64,000 nt of DNA. Source: Parendozoicomonas haliclonae (GTDB lineage: Bacteria > Pseudomonadota > Gammaproteobacteria > Pseudomonadales > Endozoicomonadaceae). The stretch's first letter is position 1; each line of letters begins with the position of its first letter. Shown in pieces: positions 54,783 through 63,781 of this stretch. The stretch covers positions 620,001 to 684,000 of the forward strand of contig NZ_FWPT01000002.1 of assembly GCF_900174585.1 (NCBI RefSeq), given 5' to 3'. Position numbers and translations under genes: made by a program. The notes below the pieces were generated by a model, which saw nothing but the letters and a program-made list of their open reading frames with translations, had not been told where the DNA came from and made no database searches.

Positions 54783-55484
54783 TTAGAAAGAATAACTGAC
54801 GCCCAGCGTGTAAATCATCGGATCAAGCTCCGCATCCAGCTTGAAGCGGGTTCCAGGAAATGCTCCAGCCCCCGTAAAGGTGGCCTGTGTATCTACATCC
54901 GCCCAGGAGATAGAGGCATTCAGCCCGACATTGTCAGCCAACGCATAGTCAAAACCGGCCTGCAACGCGAGCCCCAGTGAGTCATCCAGGTCAAGATCGG
55001 TAAACGATGTCTTATTCGTACCCTTGAAGCTCTCATCATAGAAGCGGGTGTAGTTCAGCCCCAGCCCCACATACGGTTGAAAAGCCGAGGCTTTTTCCAT
55101 GGGGTAGTACTGCACCATCAGGGTAGGCGTCATATGTTTTACATCAGCCAGTTTACCAAGGCTGGACAGCCCACCTTTGGTGGTAATCGTATGATTGAAG
55201 GGCGTTGAGGCCAACAGACTCAGGCCCAGGTTATCAGACAGCATGTAGGTTAAAGACAACCCCAGCTGACTATTATTGTCGACATCCACAGTCGTAGGTG
55301 CACCGCCAACATTAACGTCAGCGCCACCCGCTTTCAGATTGCCGCTGTCGACATCCGGCGTAAACTGCATACCACCGGCCCGCAGAATCATATCTCCCTG
55401 CTGATAGGCCAAAGTGGTTGTCGCCATCATCAAACCGGCAGCAGAAAGAGCAATAGCAGAGATATTTTTTACAAGAGCTTTCAA
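54783..55484 (-). CDS. OmpW-family outer-membrane protein (copy 2, TTG start)
   Basis: A 233-residue paralogue of the ompW product at 53574, with signal peptide (ending about TTLA-YQQGD). It shares NSQLGLSLTYMLSDNLGLSL, GKLADVKHMTPTLMVQYYPM and YVGLGLNYTRFY, and the C-terminal YTLGVSYSF. The frame starts with TTG at 55484, eight bases after AAGGA; the nearby ATG at 55492 is out of frame. A TTG start suggests weaker translation than copy 1. The pair arose by tandem duplication and then diverged most in loops. Confidence 0.92.
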   Translation of the reverse strand: MKALVKNISAIALSAAGLMMATTTLAYQQGDMILRAGGMQFTPDVDSGNLKAGGADVNVGGAPTTVDVDNNSQLGLSLTYMLSDNLGLSLLASTPFNHTITTKGGLSSLGKLADVKHMTPTLMVQYYPMEKASAFQPYVGLGLNYTRFYDESFKGTNKTSFTDLDLDDSLGLALQAGFDYALADNVGLNASISWADVDTQATFTGAGAFPGTRFKLDAELDPMIYTLGVSYSF

Positions 55485-55815
55485 TTTATCATTCCTTTAT
55501 TCAGGCAAAAGTATTCCCTCAAGCTAATAAGCCTGGAAAGAAACAATGGGTACCGCGCACTGTAAAACTCTACGTACAGTCTGAGACCATTATCATGAGG
55601 GCAGTTTGGTTGTTCGGGTTTTGGCTATCCAAGAGTTTTTGTCGTTGTTATTTATCTCCACTCGCTGATGCACTTTCCATCATTACGCCATCAGAACAAA
55701 AACAGATCACTTATTACCAATAAATGACTTCATGCTCATTCGTACAAGAAAATATTGACGATAAGCCAATAGCATCTCAGGATTAGCGCACCAGAGGTTA
55801 GTGGGAACAACAAAG
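55485..55815. other. Intergenic region upstream of ompW copy 2 and DUF72
   Basis: About 330 bases with promoters for the two divergent genes. It is AT-rich in the right half. I saw no convincing FNR/ANR box, small RNA or gene. A 70-codon open frame on the minus strand has no protein-like features. Confidence 0.5.
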
Positions 55816-56667
55816 ATGATATCCCTCGGACTGGCACAATGGTCAACGCCGCAATGGCGCGGTCAATTGTTTTCCAATGACGATGAGGGGCGCAGAACCT
55901 TACATCAGTACAGTTCTGTCTTTCATTGTGTTGAAGGTAATACAACATTTTACGCTTTGCCCAAGCCGGAGACCGTCAGCAAATGGGCGGAAGAGGCTGG
56001 CAAAGGTTTTGAATTCTGCTTCAAGCTGCCCCGGGATGTGACTCATACCGGCACACTGGACCCGCATCACGAAGAACTAAAAATTTTCTTTGAACGTCTG
56101 GCTCCGCTGGAACCCTACTTTGGCCCTTTTATGCTGCAACTGCCGGCTAATATGGGTGCGGATAGCCTGTATGAACTGGAAACCTTTCTGGACTGCCTGC
56201 CTCATCAATACAGTTATTCCCTTGAAGTTCGCCACCCGGTGTTCTTTGAGAAAGGCGAAGCCGAGCGGCAGCTGAACCGGATGTTGGCGGCACGCGAGAT
56301 CAACCGCACCTGTATGGATACACGGGCACTGTTTTCTGTTCCGCCAAGCAACGAAGCCATTATTGATGCCCAGAAGAAAAAGCCTCATCTGCCGGTTCAT
56401 GCGGTCGCAACTGCAGACCGGCCAATGATTCGCTTTATTGGCTGCATGGAAGTGGAGACCAATACCGAATACTGGCAACCCTGGCTGGAGAAAATCAGCC
56501 AATGGCTTCAGGAAGGTCGCAGACCGATTGTGTTTATCCACACGCCCGACAATCTGGAAGCACCACTGCAGGCCAAAGCCTTTTATGAACAGCTGCAGCA
56601 ACACTGTTCATTACCGGACTTGCCCCCTTTCCCTGGAGAGAACAATCTGCAGGAGGATTTATTTTAG
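55816..56667 (+). CDS. DUF72 family protein
   Basis: A 283-residue cytoplasmic protein of the DUF72/YecE family (TIM-barrel-like). Typical segments are LGLAQWSTPQWRGQ at the start, HCVEGNTTFYALPKPETVSK and FCFKLPRDVTHTG, then FGPFMLQLPANMG and YSLEVRHPVFF. I use ATG 55816; an upstream in-frame GTG is at 55801. The family function is unknown. The gene ends 3 bp from the convergent P-loop gene. Confidence 0.9.
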   Translation: MISLGLAQWSTPQWRGQLFSNDDEGRRTLHQYSSVFHCVEGNTTFYALPKPETVSKWAEEAGKGFEFCFKLPRDVTHTGTLDPHHEELKIFFERLAPLEPYFGPFMLQLPANMGADSLYELETFLDCLPHQYSYSLEVRHPVFFEKGEAERQLNRMLAAREINRTCMDTRALFSVPPSNEAIIDAQKKKPHLPVHAVATADRPMIRFIGCMEVETNTEYWQPWLEKISQWLQEGRRPIVFIHTPDNLEAPLQAKAFYEQLQQHCSLPDLPPFPGENNLQEDLF

Positions 56668-56670
56668 AAC

Positions 56671-57036
56671 TTAATGCTCCTGAAAACGTCGGCGCATCAG
56701 TTCAACAGTTTCATCGGGAACCCCATGAATATTCGGGTAGTTTCCGTCTGCCTTAATAATCCGACAGGGAAAGCCTAATTTTTTGTAGGCTTTCATCTCC
56801 CACAGCCGAATAAAGGTGTTGGCAACCACAACATCATTACCCGCCTCAAGATGCTCCTTGGTCCGGCGCAGGCAATCCTCATGGGCTTCAGCAATACGAC
56901 TGCGGTCATATTCATAACCGTTTACCGCTTCAAAAAACTGGTCGGCCTCACAGAGAATATGATCAGGAAATCGGCTTTTGGCCAGAGTTGTCTTCCCGGA
57001 ACCCGGCACACCACGAATTAAAACAAGTTCAGGCAA
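56671..57036 (-). CDS. Small P-loop ATPase/kinase-like protein
   Basis: A 121-residue protein with Walker A RGVPGSGKTTLAKS at residues 8-21, a DQFFE segment, a VVVANTFIRLWEMKAY Walker-B-like strand and a basic C-terminal helix. It resembles the short AAA_33/zeta-toxin-like kinases that phosphorylate small molecules. Start appears to be TTG at 57036 after AGGGAAAG. No antitoxin partner is adjacent. Function unknown. Confidence 0.78.
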   Translation of the reverse strand: MPELVLIRGVPGSGKTTLAKSRFPDHILCEADQFFEAVNGYEYDRSRIAEAHEDCLRRTKEHLEAGNDVVVANTFIRLWEMKAYKKLGFPCRIIKADGNYPNIHGVPDETVELMRRRFQEH

Positions 57037-57133
57037 TGTCTTTCCCTATATGATTTTCCGACAGGTATAAACTCTGCTTCGGACAATCGTTAGAATACTC
57101 TTTCCCGAATTGCCCCAGAATACCTGATATTCA

Positions 57134-59662
57134 ATGCCTGCACTGCCTGATCACCTTCCCGTCTGCGCTATTCTCCCTGAACTGCGTGAAACGCTTACTC
57201 AAAACCATCGTGCTCTTTTGCAGGCACCTCCCGGAGCGGGCAAAACCACTCTGGCTCCCCTTGACCTGTTGAAGGCCGACTGGCTGGGTAATCAAAAAAT
57301 CCTGCTGCTTGAACCCCGTCGTCTGGCTGCCCGCTCCGTAGCACGCCGCATGGCCGAGCTGCTGGGAGAAAAGGTCGGTGAAACCATCGGCTGGCGTATG
57401 CAGCTGGATACACGGGTTGGCAAGAACACTCGTATCGAGGTTGTTACAGAAGGGGTGTTAACCCGGATTCTGCAATCTGATCCGGCGCTGGAAGGTATCG
57501 GCTTAATTATCTTTGATGAATTCCACGAGCGCAGCCTGCAGGCTGATCTCGGCCTCGCGCTGGCTCTGCAAAGCCAGGACGGTTACCGGGAAGACGACAA
57601 CCCACTCAAGATTCTGGTGATGTCGGCCACGCTGGCCACGGAAGAGATGAGTGCGTTTCTGAGTTGTCCGGTGATTCAGAGTGAAGGCCGTAGTTATCCG
57701 GTCAGTTGCTACTACCGTGAACGACAGATTCCCAAGGATGACCGCCGTGAACTGATCAACCAGTGCGCAGCGACAGTTCGTACGGCACTGAACAACCATG
57801 ACGGCAGTGTGCTGGTATTCCTGCCCGGTGCCGGTGAAATACGACAGGTTGCAGAAAGTCTGGAAGACTCCCTGCCTGCCAATGTCAGCCTGCATCAACT
57901 CTATGGCGATCTGGATAAACAGGCTCAGGATCGTGCCATCCAACCCCCACCAGAAGGCCAGAGAAAGATCGTACTGGCCACCAGCATCGCCGAATCCAGC
58001 TTAACCATTGAAGGCGTGCATATTGTTGTGGATGCCGGATTGATGCGGGTACCGCAGTTTGATCCGCGCTCCGGTATGTCCCGGCTGGACACTGTGCGAG
58101 TCTCCCGGGCCAGTGCCGAACAGCGTGCCGGTCGGGCTGGCCGTCTGGCTCCCGGACACTGTTATCGCCTGTGGACCGAATCCGAGCAACAACAGCTGGT
58201 TGCTCATACCGCTCCTGAGATTTCAGCTGCCGATCTCGCCCCTCTCGCACTTGAGCTACTGGCCTGGGGTGTGAGCGATACTGCCGAACTGGACTGGCTG
58301 ACATTGCCACCAGCACCGGCCATGTCACAGGCGACGGGCCTGCTTGAGAAGCTTGGGGCAGTTCAAAAGGATGACGATCATATCCGGATTACCCGCCATG
58401 GGCAGGCTATGGCCGGGCTTGGTCTCCACCCCCGCCTGGCCCATATGGTGCTGATTGCCAAAGAACATCAGCTTGAATGGCTGGCCAGCCTACTGTGTGT
58501 GTTGCTGAGTGAACGTGATCCGTTGGCTGGCAACCGGGATGCGGGTGTGGATATCAATCTGCGGCTGTCGGTACTTGAAGGTCAAAGCATTCCCGGGCTG
58601 TTTGTTTCCAAAGGACAACTCGGCCGTTATAAGCAGCTGACCAGCCAGTGGCGACAACGTCTTGGCTCACCCAAGAGAACCGATTACAACAATGAGGATA
58701 TTGCTCTGCTGCTGGCCAGCGCCTATCCCGACCGCATAGCCCTGCGTCGTTCACAGGATGGTCGCTACCTGCTCAGTAGCGGTCAGGGCGTAACCTTCCG
58801 CAATGCCGAGCCACTGTCTACTGAAGAGTTTCTGGTAATTCCCTCCGTGGGTGGACATAGCAACCAGCGGGAAGCCAGTGTTTATCTGGCTTGCCCGATC
58901 ACACTGGAGACCATTGAAGAGCTGTTTGCCGATCAGATCGACACTCTGGACGATATTCGCTGGGATAAAAAAGCCAAAGCCGTTGTCGCCAATAGGGTTG
59001 AACGCTTTGGAGCGGTTACGCTCGAAAGCCGTCCGATTCGAGACTTGAGCTCTGAAATCCTCACCCAAGGCCTGATTGAAGGCATTCGGGATGCGGGACT
59101 CTCCGTTCTGCCTTGGGATAAGGAGAGCGAACAATTCCGTCAGCGGGTGATGTGCCTGCAAACTGTGGATAACAGCTGGCCGGATTTCAGTGATCCGGCT
59201 CTTCTGAACACTATGGAAGAGTGGCTGGCGCCGTTTATCGATGGCCTATCCCGCCTTGAGCACCTTAAGAAGGTCAATCTGAGCCAATGTCTGCAGTCCA
59301 TGATGGACTGGTCCCGAATGAAGGAGCTGGATAGAGAAGCTCCGGAGAAGCTGGAAGTACCCAGCGGCTCCCATATCCGTATTGACTACAGCAACCCGGA
59401 AGAACCCAAACTCGCGGTTAAACTGCAGGAGCTGTTTGGCCTGCTGGAAACGCCAAAGCTGGCTTATGGAAAGATCCCTCTGACCATTGAACTGCTCTCC
59501 CCTGCTCAGCGGCCGGTTCAGAAGACCCGAGACCTGCACAGTTTCTGGAATAACACCTATCAGGATGTGAAAAAGGACCTTAAGGGCCGCTACCCCAAGC
59601 ACTACTGGCCTGAAGATCCTTTTACCGCCACTGCGACTCGTTTTGTACGCCCACGGGACTGA
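57134..59662 (+). CDS. hrpB: ATP-dependent helicase HrpB
   Basis: An 842-residue DExH-box helicase. It has Walker A APPGAGKTTLAPLDLL (~32-47), the DEFHERS box near 127, SATL, motif V/VI (AGLMRVPQFDPRSG, SRASAEQRAGRAGR near 335) and the HrpB C-terminal region (ILSPAQRPVQKT, then FWNNTYQDVKKDLKGRYPKH). The length is typical. Its substrate and role are poorly defined in bacteria. It is monocistronic and followed by a hairpin. Confidence 0.96.
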   Translation: MPALPDHLPVCAILPELRETLTQNHRALLQAPPGAGKTTLAPLDLLKADWLGNQKILLLEPRRLAARSVARRMAELLGEKVGETIGWRMQLDTRVGKNTRIEVVTEGVLTRILQSDPALEGIGLIIFDEFHERSLQADLGLALALQSQDGYREDDNPLKILVMSATLATEEMSAFLSCPVIQSEGRSYPVSCYYRERQIPKDDRRELINQCAATVRTALNNHDGSVLVFLPGAGEIRQVAESLEDSLPANVSLHQLYGDLDKQAQDRAIQPPPEGQRKIVLATSIAESSLTIEGVHIVVDAGLMRVPQFDPRSGMSRLDTVRVSRASAEQRAGRAGRLAPGHCYRLWTESEQQQLVAHTAPEISAADLAPLALELLAWGVSDTAELDWLTLPPAPAMSQATGLLEKLGAVQKDDDHIRITRHGQAMAGLGLHPRLAHMVLIAKEHQLEWLASLLCVLLSERDPLAGNRDAGVDINLRLSVLEGQSIPGLFVSKGQLGRYKQLTSQWRQRLGSPKRTDYNNEDIALLLASAYPDRIALRRSQDGRYLLSSGQGVTFRNAEPLSTEEFLVIPSVGGHSNQREASVYLACPITLETIEELFADQIDTLDDIRWDKKAKAVVANRVERFGAVTLESRPIRDLSSEILTQGLIEGIRDAGLSVLPWDKESEQFRQRVMCLQTVDNSWPDFSDPALLNTMEEWLAPFIDGLSRLEHLKKVNLSQCLQSMMDWSRMKELDREAPEKLEVPSGSHIRIDYSNPEEPKLAVKLQELFGLLETPKLAYGKIPLTIELLSPAQRPVQKTRDLHSFWNNTYQDVKKDLKGRYPKHYWPEDPFTATATRFVRPRD

Positions 59663-59676
59663 TCCTCTCAAGAGGA

Positions 59677-59704
59677 GGGATATGACGGGAAACTGTCATA
59701 TCCC
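59677..59704 (+). terminator. Hairpin after hrpB
   Basis: GGGATATGAC (59677-59686) pairs perfectly with GTCATATCCC (59695-59704), but only CCTTCAAAC follows, so intrinsic termination may be weak. Confidence 0.55.
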
Positions 59705-59810
59705 CTTCAAACATCATTAACTCCCCAAACCAACCGGGCAATTTCAGCCTACGGGCGTTGCTAAGCTTCCATTGACTTATTTCAACTGCCAGACAGGGAG
59801 AGATCAGGCA

Positions 59811-60176
59811 ATGTTCAGTCCGCATTTAAAGTCATGGAAAGCTCTTATCGCCGCAGCCAGCCTGGGTTTTCTGGCCACCAGCGCAACTGCTGATATCAAG
59901 ATTGGCGATTCTAAATCCACCCGCTTTGGTAAAGGCGAGTCTGTGACCACCAATTGGTCCACCCTGCACAGTAACCCCCTCGACAACACCTATCAGGAAA
60001 CTGTCAGAGTGATGTCTGTCTGCGTAAATGGTCGCAGCTTTGTTGTGTCCATGGGTATGGCCGGTATCTGGGACACGTCTAATAATGCCGGTGCAGGCGC
60101 TGGCGGCGGTACTGGTATTGTGCAGGTTTTCGATACCGATGCCAGTGGCAATATGGTACCGGTCACCTGTAAATAA
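59811..60176 (+). CDS. Small secreted protein of unknown function
   Basis: A 121-residue protein with a signal peptide (to about residue 28, TSATA-DIK). The mature part is short, with two cysteines (VCVNGRS and the C-terminal VTCK) that could form a disulfide, and a Gly/Ala-rich AGAGAGGGTG turn near residue 95. I start at ATG 59811, which sits after AGG and gives the clean signal peptide. A strong terminator follows at 60198, so it is transcribed alone. I do not recognise the family. Confidence 0.75.
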   Translation: MFSPHLKSWKALIAAASLGFLATSATADIKIGDSKSTRFGKGESVTTNWSTLHSNPLDNTYQETVRVMSVCVNGRSFVVSMGMAGIWDTSNNAGAGAGGGTGIVQVFDTDASGNMVPVTCK

Positions 60177-60197
60177 CACGGTTTATTCTTATATTGG

Positions 60198-60218
60198 AAA
60201 CCGGCTCAGTGCCGGTTT
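60198..60218 (+). terminator. Intrinsic terminator after the small secreted protein gene
   Basis: AAACCGGC (60198-60205) pairs with GCCGGTTT (60211-60218) around TCAGT, followed by TTTTATT. A classic terminator. Confidence 0.92.
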
Positions 60219-60298
60219 TTTTATTCCCATGATGTGTTGAAAAGCACAGCATCTCGACTACCTTTCTCTGTCCGCTTAATACCCGATACAGGTGTACC

Positions 60299-62206
60299 AT
60301 GATACTTATTCGTGACTTGGTACAGAGATGCTTGCTACCAAAAACATTGTCGTTTGCTCGTCCACAGTCTGATGCCAGAACATCACGCGGGGTTCGTTTA
60401 TCTGTTCTGAGTGCATTGGGTTTCTATCTTGTTTCTGGAATATTAAGCGCGGCTTTTGCCTCCCCGGTCCAACCTATCTACCTCGTCGTCTATACCGGAC
60501 ATATCGCCAATACTCAGGAAGGCAGCAACGTCGTTCTCGGTGCTGAGCGAATCCCGGCAAAAAGCCTGATGATCGGTGAAGGTGAAGATCCAGAATTACG
60601 TCTCTACTCCTATATTCAAACCAGTCCTGACTGTGCAACAACCGGAGCCTGCTCTCCTGTTTCCATACAAACTTCAACCCACTTCAGTGATATTACCGGT
60701 GAAGGAGCTGGCCGGGAGTTTTCCGTCCATACCGCCCATATTCATCTTGGCAACAACCTGCCTGAGGGATTCAAACCTATCGGTTTCCTGAATAAAGGAA
60801 TAGATGAAGAAGAGAAACTGGAAAGTGGTGTTTCCGTATTTATGCGGGATGGAACTCTTTTTCCTCTGCTGGAAGTCACTGTTCCACAAAAACCAGAAAA
60901 ACCATCCACAGATAAAAAAGAGGCTCATCACACGCTTGTCGCTGGCCGATTTGAACCACCTTCCCATTATCCGGTTATCACACTGGGGACTTTTCCACCA
61001 AAAGGTACGCTTGTTGTGGATAGTGGCGACTACCGCCATGGACTGGCGTTGTTCAGTCAGTCCAGCCGTACCTTTAAAACGGAAAAGAACGAAAACCCCA
61101 CAGAATCCCCCGTGCTTTACTATTCCGGTAAAAAGACTCAAGGCAAAGAGCCTGATGTCAAAGCTATCTCATTGCTTCCACACACTGTTGATACAAAACC
61201 CTCCTCTTCTGAGCCTGAAACTTCATCCGATATGACTGATATCCCGGATATGCATGTTGATATCACAGGCTCTACGGCGCCCGTGCACAAACTGCTTAAT
61301 ACCCCAGTGATTCAACCAAAATCACCGATGGTAAAAGGGGTGCCGGTCGAGGTTGAGTATTATGCGCCGCCGGATCAAATCCCCTCAAATCCGTTTCTTG
61401 GGCTGTACTCCCAAAACAGACAGGCAGGCAATGACTATAAAGGGTTTGCCAAACTCACCAAGGGAACAGAGCACTCTGGACCACATACGGTATCGATAAC
61501 CCCAAACCTGAAATCGGATGACGAACAGTGGGTGCATTTTTATATCGGTGAGAATGCGTCAGGTTATATGTCCTCCAACTATCAGCTGACAGATATAAAG
61601 AGTGCCTCTTTCCATGTAGCCGACAAGCCTTTGCCTGAGCCTATGGAAACAGAGCCAACGACCGCAACGCTCACAGTCGCCCCTTATGGCCATATGACCA
61701 GAACAGCACGCCTCAGCGATAAAAATCAGCAGATTCTTGAAATGCAGAGGAAAATGGAAACGGTTGAAAAAGAGGCAAAACTCAAGCAGGTAGACAGTGA
61801 TGAAACCGTAGCTCAGGTTATGCAAAACCTAACCGAGCAAAACGAAGAGGTTCTCAAATTACAAACTCAGATCAAGGAACTCTCTCTGGAGAACCAGAGA
61901 ATGAAAAAGAATACTTCCGGTGCGTCTGCACCCCAGCCTCAAACCATGCATAAGGACAAAAAACTGACCTGTAAGCTCTGGACAACCAAGGGCGGGCAGT
62001 GTGATCAAAGCAATACCTGGAGCTCCAAAGCCTACATCAGCCATCTGGACAGAAAACATGCTTCACAGACTATCATAACCAGTGAAGACATCTGTCCAGG
62101 CTGTAATGGAAAAGTTCAGGATATCCTTTACGGCAGCAACGATATGAGTGCTTTCAAAGCCCATATCCATGCCTGTCAGGGCTTTAACCCTATGAAGCCG
62201 CAATAA
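60299..62206 (+). CDS. Large exported protein with coiled coil and C-terminal C2H2/C2HC-like zinc-finger modules
   Basis: A 635-residue protein I cannot assign to a named family. The N-terminus has a 33-residue polar leader, then a hydrophobic stretch (34-54) ending AFA-SPVQ that looks like a signal peptide. The middle is Pro/Thr/Ser-rich and probably beta-structured. About residues 473-536 form a coiled coil (QQILEMQRKMETVEKEAKLK and onward). The C-terminus holds C558-x9-C568-x13-H582-x4-H587, then C599-x2-C602-x19-H622-x3-C626, both plausible zinc sites. The pattern is more eukaryote-like than bacterial and suggests an exported effector or surface protein. Its stop overlaps the TVP38 gene by 17 bases. 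Confidence 0.75.
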   Translation: MILIRDLVQRCLLPKTLSFARPQSDARTSRGVRLSVLSALGFYLVSGILSAAFASPVQPIYLVVYTGHIANTQEGSNVVLGAERIPAKSLMIGEGEDPELRLYSYIQTSPDCATTGACSPVSIQTSTHFSDITGEGAGREFSVHTAHIHLGNNLPEGFKPIGFLNKGIDEEEKLESGVSVFMRDGTLFPLLEVTVPQKPEKPSTDKKEAHHTLVAGRFEPPSHYPVITLGTFPPKGTLVVDSGDYRHGLALFSQSSRTFKTEKNENPTESPVLYYSGKKTQGKEPDVKAISLLPHTVDTKPSSSEPETSSDMTDIPDMHVDITGSTAPVHKLLNTPVIQPKSPMVKGVPVEVEYYAPPDQIPSNPFLGLYSQNRQAGNDYKGFAKLTKGTEHSGPHTVSITPNLKSDDEQWVHFYIGENASGYMSSNYQLTDIKSASFHVADKPLPEPMETEPTTATLTVAPYGHMTRTARLSDKNQQILEMQRKMETVEKEAKLKQVDSDETVAQVMQNLTEQNEEVLKLQTQIKELSLENQRMKKNTSGASAPQPQTMHKDKKLTCKLWTTKGGQCDQSNTWSSKAYISHLDRKHASQTIITSEDICPGCNGKVQDILYGSNDMSAFKAHIHACQGFNPMKPQ

Positions 62207-62912
62207 CCTTTTGCACACGTCGGATCACAATCCAGACCAATGCAGAGACGGTGATGACTGTACCAATACCCATCCACAGGGCTTCCTGCTGACTGCCACC
62301 GCTTTCAAGCAGTGTCAGGAAGTCTCTGGACTGACTGCCGATCCAGAGCGACAACAAGGTGCGAGGCAGCATACCGGCAGCACCGGCCAACAGATACACA
62401 ACAAACGGCACTTTAAGTGCCGACATCAGCAGATTCATCAAACAAAACGGCAAAGCGGGTGACAACCGAGCCAGTATCAACATCGCGGCCGGTCGCTCGG
62501 CAATATCCTTGGCGACCTTTTGTGCCACAGGATAGGTTTTCAGACTGTGGATAAAGTGCCCACCATCCAGCAACCGACCGATACCGTAGCCCAGAGCTGA
62601 CGCAAAAATATAAGCCACTATCAGGAACAGTACGCCCTGAAAGCCAAAAAAGAATCCGGTGACAATCGCAACAAAGGTTGTTGGTGTGAGCCCGGCAGCC
62701 ATGGTCAATCCAGAAAGCAACACAATGGTCGACCCGGCGTCTGCCACCCACAGGCTGACACTTTCATGATTTAACAATAACCAGCCGGCCAGTACCGAAC
62801 TGAAGATGAGAGGCATACCCGAAAACAGGATCATGCCGCTGGCCAGGCGCCAGTTCTCCTGCAAAAGCGATCGCATAGAGGAAGGTTTTACCGGGGAGTT
62901 GTTCACGTTCAT
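62190..62912 (-). CDS. TVP38/TMEM64 (VTT/DedA-like) family membrane protein
   Basis: A 240-residue inner-membrane protein with five or six hydrophobic segments and the VTT-domain features: VTGFFFGFQGVLFLIVAYIF near residue 85 and ARLSPALPFCLMNLLMSALK (R-x-SP-x-x-PF) near residue 148. Proteins of this superfamily act in lipid scrambling or undecaprenyl/PE recycling. The exact substrate is unknown. I use ATG 62912; a longer frame from 62978 overlaps the divergent reductase. Confidence 0.85.
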   Translation of the reverse strand: MNVNNSPVKPSSMRSLLQENWRLASGMILFSGMPLIFSSVLAGWLLLNHESVSLWVADAGSTIVLLSGLTMAAGLTPTTFVAIVTGFFFGFQGVLFLIVAYIFASALGYGIGRLLDGGHFIHSLKTYPVAQKVAKDIAERPAAMLILARLSPALPFCLMNLLMSALKVPFVVYLLAGAAGMLPRTLLSLWIGSQSRDFLTLLESGGSQQEALWMGIGTVITVSALVWIVIRRVQKVIAAS

Positions 62913-62965
62913 CCCGGGATTATGCCATTCTGAGGGGGAGGTCGGTAAACAGAACAGGACACACA

Positions 62966-63697
62966 ATGCCCAGGCCAACCTACAGCATGGAACTTGTCAG
63001 CAAAGAGCAGCTCGCTCCGGCAACCATCGGTCTTACCTTTCAGGTCACCAATCCCCCGGCATTTGAAGCCGGACAGTTTGTCTCTATTCACTTTACCTTC
63101 GAGGGAGAAGAGCTCAAACGCAGCTACAGTATTGCCAGCTCCCCTGAACAGCTTACAGAAGACGGAACGCTTGAAATAGCTGTAGGTCTGGTAGCTGACG
63201 GCAAAGCCAGCCAGTTCTTTGAACAGGCTGAAGTCGGGCAAACTGTCGAGATGTCCGGTCCCTTTGGAGTCCTTACTCTTCCTGAACAACTCCCCTCACG
63301 CCTGATTTTGGTGGGCACAGGAACCGGTGTGGCACCCTATCGCGCCATGCAGCCTCAACTTGAAGCTTTGGCTCAACAGGGGCAGAACATTCATATCCTG
63401 ATGGGAGCAAGAACCCGTAACGACCTATTCTATCAGGCCGACTTTCAGCAAATGGCAGACCTCCAAACGGTGACCTATGAAGCCTGCCTCAGTCGTGAAG
63501 ACAGCGTTGATAAGCAGGCCGGTGAGTATGCCGGTTATGTTCAGAAACGCTTATCAGAATTGCCACTCACACCCGGAAATGATCTGATATTTCTGTGCGG
63601 CAATCCCAATATGATTGATGACTGTGTTACCCAGCTTACGGAAGCGGGCTTTGGGCCACGTCAGGTGAAACGGGAGAAATACACTTTCTCCCGTTAA
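62966..63697 (+). CDS. Ferredoxin--NADP reductase-like FAD oxidoreductase
   Basis: A 243-residue cytoplasmic FAD/NAD(P)-binding protein. FAD motif: KRSYSIASSP near residue 51. NAD(P) loop: ILVGTGTGVAPYRAM near 113. C-terminal: IFLCGNPNMIDDC near 207 and KREKYTFSR. It lacks a 2Fe-2S domain, so it resembles Fpr-type reductases that pass electrons between NADPH and ferredoxin or flavodoxin. AGGACAC precedes the ATG. It is followed at 84 bp by an SDR gene. Confidence 0.88.
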   Translation: MPRPTYSMELVSKEQLAPATIGLTFQVTNPPAFEAGQFVSIHFTFEGEELKRSYSIASSPEQLTEDGTLEIAVGLVADGKASQFFEQAEVGQTVEMSGPFGVLTLPEQLPSRLILVGTGTGVAPYRAMQPQLEALAQQGQNIHILMGARTRNDLFYQADFQQMADLQTVTYEACLSREDSVDKQAGEYAGYVQKRLSELPLTPGNDLIFLCGNPNMIDDCVTQLTEAGFGPRQVKREKYTFSR

Positions 63698-63781
63698 TAC
63701 ATTCATAAGCCTGCCATCCCATTTCTGCGTTTCCTTTCAATCTGTGTTAACAATAAAGGCATCGCAGAAGGAGACTCTCCC

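Noticed and set aside
56671-57036. Toxin of a toxin-antitoxin pair (zeta-like P-loop)
   Set aside because: There is no antitoxin-sized gene adjacent on the same strand; a small-molecule kinase is as likely.
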